The notes under the pieces were generated by a model, which was not told the DNA's origin, searched no databases, and saw only the letters and a list, made by a program, of their open reading frames with translations. This document shows, in pieces, positions 49,601 through 59,710 of a DNA stretch of 64,000 bases (its first letter is position 1; each line of letters opens with the position of its first letter). The DNA is taken from NCBI GenBank assembly GCA_011800805.1, contig MPNW01000200.1, positions 29,663-93,662 of the forward strand, read 5' to 3'. Made by a program: the position numbers and the translations under genes. Origin of the DNA: Hirudo medicinalis (Eukaryota; Annelida; Clitellata; Hirudinida; Hirudinidae).

Positions 49601-52600
49601 GTGATGGCCTATGACTCAGGAATACCTCCCCTCAGCAGCATTACCAAGGTGGCAGTGATTATTGAGGATGTCAATGATAATGCTCCTTTGATATTGCAGG
49701 AGCAGTATCAGCTTGAAGTTTATGAGAACAACACAGTTGGGGAAAAGTTAATGCAGGTCGGTTTAAGTGGGAAAGCTTTAAGATGCCTCATTTTCATTTG
49801 CAATCAGAAATGGCTATCATCATGTCAGTCATTAACATGATGTTCTCTTAAAATTAATTATAATTTTATTGGTCACTCATTATCGCAATAATTTTCAGAT
49901 ATCTGCTCTGGATAAAGACTCTGGCTTGAATGCAATGTTGAGATTCAAAATAGCAACTGGAAATGATGGTGAAACTTTCCACATGGATGAAGCGACTGGG
50001 ATTTTGTCACTTCAGAAACCTCTGGATAGGGAGGAGGTGATCTCTCAAATTAAACTCGAGTTGCTGAGAATGTTGACAAGCTATTAATCCATTAATATTT
50101 TATTAATATATTATTATTATTATTAATCCATAATTACTTAGCAGTCCTCATTTGTTGTTATTCATGATTTTTTCTATCATCTCAATTTCTAATGGGTGCT
50201 ATCAATTGTTATTATTATTTTTACTACATCTTTCATTATGATGATGGTGGTGGTGGTGATGGTGGTGATGATGTTGATGATGATGATGATGACGTCGACG
50301 TTGATGATAAATAGAGTTATTAAATCTACTTTAAATTTAATCTATAAAATTAGGTGGCTTTCTGGATCCTCAGAATAGATTGTTTTGACCTGGGCACACC
50401 TCCCCTAACTGGCCACAGCAGCATTCAGGTGACTGTATTTGATGTCAATGACTGCACACCCCAACTCAGTGCCAATTCTCTGAAAGGATTAAATATCTCA
50501 GTGAGTGATTTCACCCTGACTCTGGATTATGTTAAATGCATTTATTAACAAGTCCAAATTATAATTAATAATTGAATTAAGTGAGGACTCCATCTTAAAT
50601 AATTTACTAGAATAGAATTAAATAGAAAAAACTTTGACAACCTATGATTCACAGCTTTTAGTTACATCTTTTTGTGGGACTTTTCGAATTAGCACTCAAA
50701 ATTATTCGGAAACTTACGTGCGGCCCTTTATTCGTTCTGTCTCCCAGAAATTATTTATTAGACTGTTACGTTTGGCTCTACTTCTGCAATTGTTCAACTG
50801 GAATAGAGCATCTTCTGTAATGAAAATGAGTTTGTGGCAATTTCTCACTCTGAAAAAATTATCAATATTAATTAAGAATTGTGTAAGTAGAAATTATAAA
50901 ATTGTTAATTATAGTCAGGGCTGCTGAAAGGGGGCAAAGGGACAAGTGCCCAGGAGCATGCCTGGATTTAAAAATATTAAAATTTTACAATTTGGACCCT
51001 TTTTATTACAAAATTTTCCATTACAAAATTGACATGACATAGGGGCCCGAAATTTTTGTCGGCAGCCCCGATTATAATTAAAGGATCTCTAATTTTCCAA
51101 AGATTCCATCAATTATTTGGCTAATTGATTGATTGATTGATTTATTGACAGGAACAAATGAAACCTGGTAAATTTCTGAGGAAATTGGTGATTGAAGATT
51201 GTGATGAAATACCAAATAGCTTTCCTTTCAAATATGAGATCATGCATGTGGGTTTCGATGCTCACATGTGGGTTGAAAATTGCAGGAATTATAGTCACAC
51301 TACAGCAGGGAATATCACGACTTTGAAATCAGCTGAAAATATCTTTTTCATTGACACTGAAGGAAGGCTTTACTCTACTAACAAGACAGTGCCATACCTG
51401 AAAAACATTGGGTTGTTTGTGAAGAACAAGAATAGAACTGATCATGAAAAAGTGATGGTATTAATTAAAATTACTGACAATGGCGATATTTCTTTGTCTT
51501 CCTGTTCTTCAATTCCTATTTCATTATTTGCTCCACCTTGGAAATTCCCACATAGTGAAGAAATATCAATAATCTCCTTCAGTCTAGAGCCATTGAAAGT
51601 GTTGTTGAATTTATATCCTAAGCTGGTTAGGAACAGGTTTGAGAGCGATAATGATTTGACATGGCCCACTGGAAAATTATGTCAGGTTAAGGCCATTGCA
51701 AAGGTTGTAAGGTCAAATTCAACATTTATTCTGAATGATAGTAGTGAGCACTGGAAAGAATTTGATGTGAGATACTGGATATCAACAACAGAAGATGATG
51801 ACATTAAAAAGGAGGCCCATAAAAACAGGATTCACCAAATTTTTTGGATGAATCAGAAATCTGGAGCCATTCATTCAAGGATTCCATTGGATCCTGGGAC
51901 TTATAAGTTTCTCACTAAGGCTATCCTGAAATTCAATAATAATGATGATGATGATGATGATGATGATGATGCTGAGGGGCTGATAAAGAAGGAACATAAA
52001 ACTGAGCTGATGGTTACTGTTGCTGTTGAAGTCCTGTCAGAAAGCATGCTGGATGAGGCAGTTGCAGTGAAGTTTAGCAACAACATTGATCAGAAAACTA
52101 ATGGTGATGAAGATGATTTTAAGAATTATAATGCAACCCTACCATCATCATCGTTATCATTGGTCACCCATTTGGCCTCAAGTCTTATCGATGTTTTGAA
52201 ACAGAGGAAAGGATTGAAAACAAAAATATTGGGGGTTGGCTTCAAATTAAGAGATTATGAAAAGGTGAGAGATTTTTGGATTATAAATTGTAATATTGTA
52301 AATATTAATTATTTTATTGTGGTTTAGACTTTTTATTTTGCTTTACAATTTGTTGGCACTTAATTCTGCTAAATGCTATGTGAGAAAATTACAAAAGTTA
52401 AATAATTTATATTAGTAAGCTGAATGCTTTTACTGCTGAATGCTAAGCTATGTATGTATAGTTATGCATAATTTATGATAGGTGTCTTTGCAGTAGTTCA
52501 TCTGTACTCATTATCTAAGTACAATTTATCAAAAATAAATTTAAAAGTAATTTGAAACTATTGATTAAAAATTGTTTTTAAGCAATTCAAAATATTTTTA

Positions 52601-55600
52601 AGAGCGCTTTATTGTCACAAAAAGTGACCTTCAGATTGTTTCCTCTTCTCACAGCCTCGAAGATTGAAGCGATCAACAGGCACTTCTTCTTCACCCCTCA
52701 AATGGGTGGAGTTTCTTATATCTGCCACAAACTCTGACCATGGATTTGGACATTTGAATAGAACTGAACTGCACAAAATTTTGCACAAAAGTAAGTCTCA
52801 TCTGGAAGAGAGCACAGGACTGAACGTTGTTAGCATTGCATTTTCTGGAAATTCTCAAGTGAGTGCTTGTGAAAGTTTATTATACATTTATTAACATTAT
52901 TTATAAAGTTTATTATACATTTATTAACATTATTTATAGAGTTTTAAATGAACTTATTCTGTATAAATTGGTTTACTTAGGAATATCATGTTTTCAGGCC
53001 CCATTATCATGTGATAAGAAAGAGTCAAAAGATTGCATTGACAAAAAATGTGATGTTACTTTTGCCATTGATACCAATTCCTCTGTACCTGTCAAGCTCT
53101 TGGATTCTTCTCATTTGCAAATTGTGCCAAAGTTTTTCAAGAAAGTTTTCTGCCTCTGTCCTGATGGGGGAAGAACTAATGAAAGTTGGTGTTGTTTTGG
53201 AAGGATTATTTTTGATTGTACACTTGTATTTCAAAATTCAATAAATTATTTCTGAATTATGAGTTCATGGTCACTTATTAGGTTCCATTAAGAAGCTTTG
53301 AATATTGATTGTTGATGGTGATGGTATTAAAGTTATCCATTAGTGTTTTGTCACCTTTGACCCCAACTATCTTTAAATAAGACATTAAATAACTATTGAA
53401 TGAGGATATTTGAAATGGTGCTCCCGTATGGCTAAGGCCTTCACCTTCCATGATGGCAGCACAGGCTCAAACTCCAGGATCAGTAGGATCAGCTTCATAG
53501 TCATGTGGTGGATGTTGACACAAACATATATGCATACTTGTAGCTCCTTCGTGGATATTTGTTGTTATTTTCTTCACCAGACGGGTCGTGCCGATTTATG
53601 AAAGATAATCTAAACGATTACAAACCAGAAAAAGGTGCTGGCGATGATGACGACGACATTGCCGATGTCACGAGTAATATTATTCTTGTTTTGATTAAAT
53701 CTTGATGATTAAAATTTCTCACAGCATTAATAATCTCCTCAAATTTAATAATTGTAATAATTTAATGATTTCATTGTAATTTATGGGTTTTTATGGGTTG
53801 GTTACCTTTCACTTGATTATGTTTATTTAAAAAATGATTCATGCAGATGTTCATGCATCCATGACATTTAATGGGCAAAGTTATTTTGCCTGGCATGCAG
53901 CAATACCCTTGGAGAGGAAGCTATTTATATCTTTTGACATAAGAACCAATCAGACAAGAGCAAGGCTACTCCATTTAGCTGGACACATGGACTACAGCTT
54001 TCTGGAGGTTATGATGATGATAATGATAACTAGTGTGGTGATGATGATATTTTGATATTGACTTTGTGATGATATTATCTCCAGATTGAATCTGGTTACC
54101 TTCAGTTCCTGTGGAACTTTGGTAGTGGTCCAGGGAAGGTGAGAATTCAAGGTCAGAAGGTCAGTGATGGAAGATGGCATCATGTGACATTGGAAAGATC
54201 AGGACTCAATGTTAGACTTATACTGGACTCATCCATGGTCTTGGACGCTGTTGCACTCGGCAACAGTGATGTGCTGAACTTAGAGGATAATAAAATTATT
54301 TTTGGGGGAGAAGTCAATTATATTGATCATGCACATATGGTGAGGAAAGAAATGATGATGTCTTGAAACTAATTAAATTGGTGATGTTTAAAAGATGTTT
54401 GCTTCATCGGCTTGAAATGTTTAATGCAGGATGTGAGATTTGGATTCATCGGCTGCATGAGAAACATCAAGCTGAATGGAGTGGAATTATTTCTCACTCG
54501 ATCCTCTTCCGTGCAAGGATACTTGGTGAACACGGGAAATATTCAGTATGGATGTGATGTGGAAATATTTGCAGGTAAATTAATCTATGCTTTCTACTGC
54601 TACTCACTTTCATTTGTAGCCATAATATTAATATGGAGAGCAAATAAGAAGTAATTCTGTCAAATTTAAAATTGCATTCTCTTGAAAAGGTGTTTGCTCT
54701 TCGAGGCCATGTCTCAATGGTGGTTCTTGCATGTCTGTCGATCAAAAGTCTTTTGTTTGCGATTGTTCCGAGGCTTTTCAAGGAAAGTTCTGTGAAAAAC
54801 CAATTTTTCCCCATAAACCAACCAACCCCTGTCTGTCTTCCTCTCCAAATCCATGCCTTAATTCAGGTATTTGTGTTTATCAGGTATGACTTGTATTCAT
54901 GGTGTAGTTTTTCGTCTACATATTGAATAAAACATCTGCAAAAGGTGGTTGTCTTACTAATTGTGGTAAACAGTGATTATTGCTTCATTCTAGAAACTGA
55001 TTTAACAATCTACAGGCACTTGCAAGCCAATGAATGGCATGCATTATAAATGCAGCTGCACTGAAGGTTATCATGGTGTTCACTGTGAAATCCTCAGTTC
55101 CATGCCAATCAAGGAGAAAGGAATTGGTGACATTGGTCAGGAAAGATCATTGTTGCCTTCACAGAACTTCCAACTATTACATGTTATCATAGTTGTAATG
55201 ATTGTCACTGCATCCATCACTGTTGGCCTGGTCGTGCTGATCGTTTGCCTTTGCCGAATCTCTAAAAAAAAGAAGCAAGAAGGAGCCTCTTTTAATTCCG
55301 ACTCCAACGACCAAAATAAGGTTGGATGAAATGATTGTTTTTACAATGCAAATTCATCACACTGTCTTTCTTAATTGCTAGCTCAACAACTTGATTGCTA
55401 ATTTGCAACTTAAACGTGAAGATTTGAAGGTCAATCCAGATCTCAGTACATATAAATCTGTAAACAGCAGCTCCAAAGACAGAAGGAATGTAAATAATTG
55501 TAACAATTCAAACAACCACTTCAATTTCTTTGGTCGAGACTTTCAAGAAGAACTCAAGAATGACAACCTGGAATTGGAGCCCTTGAAAGGTCACTTGAGC

Positions 55601-57884
55601 CCTGACCACGGTTCAAAACAGAGCTTCAGTGCTGAGTATCACAGTAATGATTCTTTAAGTCTGAAGAAGAATGGTTTTGATGGCAACACATCTGAAAGTT
55701 CACAGACCCGAGAAACATTCAAAGGATCTAAGCATTGCTTGGCTTCCAGTTTTGTAGGTTGATATCATTTCAAATTATAAAGTCTGCTATTTTAAATTTC
55801 TATGTGTGAAATCATTTTAAATAATATATCTCTATAATATTATTATACAAATTATCTACAATAATTTATTTTTGTGATATATTTATTTATAGGATCATTT
55901 TCAAATTGCAGGCCTCGCAACTTTAGTTCCACTAATCCTGTTGCCTTTAATCTCTGTCAATTGGACAAGAGGACAACTATGTCAGAAAATGTAAACATTA
56001 ACCAGGGATCTTCTGATAGATCACTCGTGCCACTCAAACTTAAGATGGCGAAAGGCGTGAAAGGCTTATCGCAACTCTCGACGCCCGCCAAACTCCATCT
56101 CGGCTCTGCAGAGAAATGTCCCGAATCCTTGGACATTTTCTCCACCAAACAAAGTTAGCAACAAGGAATATTGAATATTGAAAATTATAATTAATAAAAT
56201 AATATTAACCCTCTAACGATCTTGGGGTGCATTTGTATTTGCATGCCAATATGCATTTTTTTCTAATATTTATCCCAGAATGTCTCAAAATATGAAGCCC
56301 ACATTTTATGAGGATGTACTCATTCCCCAATAACAGACAACATAACCCAAATATTTGTGGAGATATTTGAGCATTATGCATTACTGTCATCAGGATGCAT
56401 AAGCACCCCATGTTATAAATGCATCTTTATGTTTAAATTTTGAAGCTCTGTTTTTGTACCTTTTTACATTACTTATTCTTTGCTGAAATAATTTTTATAA
56501 GAGAGGAAGTGCATATTTTATTACAAGACAACAACAATGACAAGTAATAAAAGAGTAAATTTGCAAAGATTTACTGTGGAACTCATTAGTAAATTTATAT
56601 TTGAATCTGATAGTCGACTGAATGACCATCCGATACTGATGATGATGACAACTTTAGCAGTGAATCAGAAACAGAATAAGTTCCAATTTTGGAAAACAGT
56701 ACACATGAGAGCTGCTGTGAAGGAAACATCTGAAAGTGATGTAAGTGACTTGGAGCAGCAACAAAATAATGATGGATCTTTGCAAGATTCTGATGAGAAC
56801 ATATCTGGCCCTATTATATCAAATGAAGATGATCTGGATTTAATTGAAACTCACCTGTACAAGTCAAAAAATGGAAAAGAGGTTTTGGCTGAAAACACCT
56901 TATGTGGCGACATGTTCAGCCCTGTCATAATGTCAAACAAGCTCCTTGTCCAACTGCCTACGCAATTCAAGAGTGCATTCAGCAGCACGATCAATTACTT
57001 GGAAATAATAAAGATGATGCACAGAATAAAATATTGATGAAAAAATGACAAGACTGAGAGAAAAGGAAAACAGGGTCGCTGCATTATGTGCAAAATAAAG
57101 ACCAAGTCGCGAAGTACCTGTCATAAATGCAGTTTGTTTACTTGTGCCGACCATTATATCATATTTTGCTAAATCTGTGCAGAATGGACGGAAGACTTGT
57201 TTGAAATTGTAAGTACATTTGACAACAATAGAAATACTATATTGTGCTGCAAAACAACATTTTTTATGCAAAATTGTAGCTTTTATTGTCAAGCCACTCT
57301 GATTTTATGATGCATGTCGTGACATAACATGACTAAGTTTTTTATTTTATTTTATTCAATAAAATTTAATGGTCAACGTTTTTTAAAAGTTTTAATGTTA
57401 TAGATTACTATTTTTCAAATAGTACATCGAAGATGCATTGGCATGCACATGGACCCCTGACACCTTGAGTATAGGCAACGGTAGCGAAACCTTTTGAGAA
57501 TTAATCTTATTTGAAAATGGGATTTCTAAGTTATTAAATTATTTGTTATTAAAGTTCATTTAAAGTGTGGGTCTTTAATATCCCATCACTCTCAACATTA
57601 CTTCTTACATTTCAGGCCTTGAATGGGATTCCAGAGACCTTAAGCCTGATATGAGGTCACATCATTTTCAAAGCAGTTCTGGTTTAATATCAGAGTGCGA
57701 GGGCAGGGAGAAACTCTTTTGCACGACATCGGAGAGTGAACCTTCTGAAATCCTTCAAACCAATGAGCTGGGTGCAAGCACGGATAATGACCTGCCTCTG
57801 TTGGTGAAATCTGGTCGGGCAATCTCCAAGGCAGATCCATCACTATACCAGACAACATTTATCTCAAAAAGTGACGACCAATAA
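31018..57884 (+). CDS. FAT-like: Fat-like giant protocadherin, 37 coding exons, 5267 aa
   Basis: Fat cadherins are very large adhesion receptors acting in planar polarity, growth control and epithelial organisation. Exons: 31018-34601, 35961-36231, 36415-36910, 39013-39202, 39364-39482, 39912-39973, 40190-40627, 40804-41044, 41107-41246, 41527-41761, 42000-42293, 42431-45262, 45393-46073, 46147-46361, 46518-46674, 46840-47195, 47264-47488, 47746-47985, 48087-48282, 48471-48679, 48828-49067, 49145-49481, 49542-49756, 49899-50036, 50354-50500, 51152-52264, 52655-52858, 52998-53184, 53581-53673, 53847-54007, 54085-54339, 54430-54574, 54690-54866, 55016-55320, 55382-55757, 55893-56153, 57616-57884. 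The total is 15804 bases, phase-consistent throughout. Order: about 33 cadherin repeats, LamG, two EGFs, TM, tail. One LamG before the last EGFs favours the Fat-like (FAT1-3/kugelei) class over FAT4/Fat. The ATG is the first after an in-frame TAA. The 53184 donor is the least certain junction. Confidence 0.95.
34798..34864. repeat. (TTACG/TTATG)n pentanucleotide array
   Basis: About thirteen GTTAC/GTTAT units in Fat-like intron 1. The C/T variants differ by a CpG transition. Confidence 0.9.
35961..42293 (+). other. Fat-like exons 2-11: cadherin repeats about 8-14
   Basis: Small exons (62-496 bases) with motifs AMDRDCGINGEI, MDVNDNKPQF, ANDPDEGNGG, LDENDNHPLF, ITDQNDCPPRF, YDMDSGLNGNVEYS and AVDEGLGLNGKVRYS. 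Introns 3 (36911-39012) and 5 (39483-39911) are the long ones. Intron 3 contains a family-A repeat. Confidence 0.9.
37490..37600 (+). repeat. dispersed repeat family A, copy inside Fat-like intron 3
   Basis: AGGGACATCATTTCAGCTTT, GTAAACCCTAGCTTAACCTG and CCTTTTTTGCTTCTGACCAA match the other copies in order. Confidence 0.65.
42431..45262 (+). other. Fat-like exon 12: cadherin repeats about 15-21 in one 2.8-kb exon
   Basis: It starts with a split Gly codon after GAAG and ends with a split Gly at a GTTGGT donor. Motifs: VKDENDVRPQF, VHDINDSPPQF, VKDVNDNTPMFF and DFDLGSNSELSF. Repeats ending IIDPGFIP and IVGNIREVPVF lack the calcium-binding Asp/Asn residues. Confidence 0.9.
45393..50500 (+). other. 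Fat-like exons 13-25: cadherin repeats about 22-31
   Basis: Thirteen exons with NLNDNDPIF, LNANDNSPI, VEDVDDNPPRF, ISDVNDNPPVF, IEDVNDNAP and FDVNDCTPQ. Exon 21 (48828-49067) carries a serine-rich insertion coded by TCA/TCC/TCT repeats. Introns are short except 47489-47745 and 50037-50353. Confidence 0.9.
50235..50309. repeat. GGT/GAT microsatellite
   Basis: An imperfect GGT and GAT run in Fat-like intron 24. Confidence 0.85.
50916..51070 (+). mobile_element. MITE, hAT-like, copy 2 (155 bp) in Fat-like intron 25
   Basis: It begins CAGGGCTGCTGA and ends GTCGGCAGCCCCG, an imperfect terminal inverted repeat. Flanks ATTATAGT (50908-50915) and ATTATAAT (51071-51078) match at 7 of 8 bases, the length of a hAT target duplication. 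The internal sequence aligns with the copy at 4984-5164. Confidence 0.75.
51152..52858 (+). other. Fat-like exons 26-27: divergent last cadherin repeats and membrane-proximal region
   Basis: Exon 26 (1113 bases) encodes two or more weakly cadherin-like repeats without clear DxNDN ends. It contains a run of ten Asp coded by a (GAT)n microsatellite. Exon 27 opens with PRRLKRSTG, a dibasic furin-type site. Its following stretch (KWVEFLISATNSD) replaces a canonical repeat. Confidence 0.8.
51935..51970. repeat. (GAT)n microsatellite inside coding exon 26
   Basis: Encodes Asn-Asn followed by ten Asp, in frame, within an extracellular segment. Length changes in whole triplets would keep the frame. 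Confidence 0.9.
53413..53580 (+). repeat. possible tRNA-derived SINE head
   Basis: TGGCTAAGGCC (53429-53439) resembles an RNA polymerase III A box. GGCTCAAACTCC (53464-53475) resembles a B box (one extra base) at tRNA-like spacing. It lies in the intron just before Fat-like exon 29. A full cloverleaf is not evident. Confidence 0.3.
53847..54574 (+). other. Fat-like laminin-G domain (exons 30-32)
   Basis: Reads ASMTFNGQSYFAW, ISFDIRTNQTRARLLHLAG, VSDGRWHHVTLERSG, LNLEDNKIIFGGE and FGFIGCMRNIKLNG, the standard LamG strand order with the final CxxN disulphide region. Introns at 54008-54084 and 54340-54429 are small. Confidence 0.93.
54690..55096 (+). other. two EGF-like modules (exons 33-34)
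   Basis: EGF 1: CSSRPCLNGGSC...CDCSEAFQGKFCE. EGF 2: PNPCLNSGTCKPMNGMHYKC followed by SCTEGYHGVHCE, which is split by the intron 54867-55015. The donor at 54867 (GTATTT) keeps the frame. A better-looking donor 17 bases on (GTATGA at 54884) would shift it. Confidence 0.9.
55172..55254 (+). other. Fat-like transmembrane segment
   Basis: About 27 mostly hydrophobic residues (LLHVIIVVMIVTASITVGLV...) followed by a basic stop-transfer cluster (RISKKKKQE). Confidence 0.95.
55255..57884 (+). other. Fat-like cytoplasmic tail (exons 34-37)
   Basis: About 325 residues, serine-rich and disordered, with acidic patches (NDNLELEPLKG) and a C-terminal section LEWDSRDLKPDM that loosely recalls the W-D-x-S-D motifs of Fat tails. 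Codon phase joins exon 36 to exon 37 over a 1.46-kb intron carrying a piggyBac relic. Reading into that intron gives Ser then stop, so an alternative short tail is possible. Confidence 0.8.
56209..57475 (+). mobile_element. internally deleted piggyBac-like element
   Basis: It starts CCCTCTAACGATC next to TTAA (56205-56208), the piggyBac target. A subterminal inverted motif TTGCATGCCAATATGCAT (from 56237) returns inverted near 57432-57446. The degraded 3' end has no clear TTAA. The frame from 56537 opens with RFTVELISKFIFESDS, like piggyBac transposase N-termini, and is acidic. Near 57065-57174 another frame gives RCIMCKIKTKSRSTCHKCSL followed by FTCADH, the C-terminal cysteine-rich finger. 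The DDD catalytic core is missing. It is non-autonomous and sits in the last Fat-like intron. Confidence 0.75.
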
Positions 57885-59626
57885 ACTTAAATATGTAATG
57901 CTTATGAAAGAACATCTGTGAGGGCGCCACAGAAACTAAATTTCCTTTACATTTTCTTGAAGATCAGTGATGAGTGATCAGATCAAGACATCTTGCCAAA
58001 AAAGACTATCCAACTGTCCTTTTTTTTTGTCAGTATCGTTAATATTCCTTCACCTAATGCTACATCCATAGGCAGGAGGTTAATTGTTGCAATCTTAATC
58101 AGTCACTAATGTACAAAACTGTTTAGCTTAATATTTAGAATATTTTAATGTTGATTATTTGGCTGTCATTGTGCCAACCTGCACTTATTCACATATCTTT
58201 CTTATGCACTTTCGTTTCATTGCATGTGCCTTCATTCCATGAGCTCTGCAAACAGATTATTATCAATTCACAATGTTCACACACACTTTTTAAGTGCTTT
58301 TAAATTAACTTTCTCTTGATGATGTTATTTTGTCGTTATTTATGTTTCATTTCTGTTCATGGGTTCTGATCTTAGAAGAGTATTTGCTGCATTAGATAAA
58401 GATAGAATGTTACGATAGTCAAGTCAAGCAATATGAGCTCACCAAGTATGATTTAGGTTGACACATTTTAATGGTTAGTAGTTGACTTTTGAATGTGTTA
58501 TCCCTTCGAGCTAATGCAAGTTGTAAAGATACAAAAGTTTATGAATTTGTTGCTATGCAAAATTTCCAAACATTCTTACCTCAATTTAAATAGATGCCTT
58601 ATTGGTTGTCTGCTGATTCTGCTTATGTATGAGATTAGTATGATCCATCCTCATTTGGGCTTTTATTTTAGCCAAATCACCTCAAGTTGTTAATGCCATT
58701 GTACAAACATCATCATATAGCATCAGCTAATAATAGCATTTTTGCTTCTGTCTCCAGCATGCTAAAATATTGCACCATTGTGGTGCAAACTTAAAAGTTC
58801 ATTTATATGCTAATCAGGCACAAAAATGAAAAACTTGATTTTTTGGTCTACCCACCAACTTAAGCTGTTATGCTCCTGAGCTCACTTATGTCCCATGTTT
58901 AAGTCATTGATTTTGGTGTTTCTGAGATGTGTTTGTAAAATGTCATCGAAGTTACATTTTAAATGTTTTTATATTTTGTGTGAATTCATGCCAAATTTGT
59001 GGAATTTCCTACTTTGGAAAATGCTTGACGATTGCCAACTTCTGCTTATCAACTACGAACCCTTTGCAATTTTTAAGTAAGACATTCTGTTTTGAACGTA
59101 AAAACTTTTTTTTTCATGGGCACCCACTTTTCCAGTATTCAAACCTTGAGTTTTACCCAAACAGTCGGTTTCAAATATGTGTTGCCTTCATGGTGAGAAT
59201 ATAACAAACCTCCACCAAAACCATTAAATGCCAGAGATTTACTTACTACAATTAGACTTAGAACCTTATAAGATATATGGGCTTTGCATCCAAGAAACCC
59301 CAGTTCTCCTACACGAATCTCGAAAGAGGTGGTTGTTGGTTGATATTGTTCCAATGCATTATGCATTGCTGTCACTAGGATCTTACTTTATCATTACTTT
59401 CATCTAGGCAACGATTGCGGCAACTGCAGATGTGCCGAGTGCAAATGTTTCTCAAGAAAGCATGACTAGTTGGGATTGTTATGGGTGAGCCTTACTCACC
59501 CATTTTGCAGTGGTTTTGAGGGCAAAGTTACATCAGTGAAGGTGAGGGATGGCCAGATGGATGCAATGGCTGACTTAGGTGAATCAAGAAGACTAAAATA
59601 CAATTTGTGAGAAGGTCAGAGAAACT
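57885..59626. other. Fat-like 3' flank, intergenic
   Basis: No recognisable exon. AATAAA overlaps the Fat-like stop (57881-57886), but a usable poly(A) site probably lies further on. The region between two convergent genes (Fat-like +, RBX1 -) is AT-rich. A piggyBac-terminal fragment lies at about 59220-59390. Confidence 0.4.
59220..59390 (+). mobile_element. fragment of the same piggyBac-like 5' end
   Basis: ATATGGGCTTTGCATCC, CCCCAGTTCTCC, TTCCAATGCATTATGCATTG and CTGTCACTAGGATC parallel the order in 56285-56400 (AAATATGAAGCCCACATT, CCCCAATAACAG, GAGCATTATGCATTACTGTC, CATCAGGATGC). Both give MT-x-MHNA on the minus strand. Confidence 0.5.
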
Positions 59627-59632
59627 TTTATT
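59627..59632 (-). terminator. polyadenylation signal of RBX1
   Basis: TTTATT on the plus strand (AATAAA on the minus strand) about 80 bases past the RBX1 stop. Confidence 0.55.
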
Positions 59633-59710
59633 GTAACAATAATTCTGATTTATAAAGCAACTGCACTAGGTAAGGGATGACATGGCAAATTCAATGTCTC
59701 AATTCATTCG

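Noticed and set aside
57651..57884. Separate small gene at the end of the Fat-like locus
   Set aside because: The frame joins exon 36 in phase through a good acceptor (TTTCAG at 57615), so it is the last Fat-like exon.
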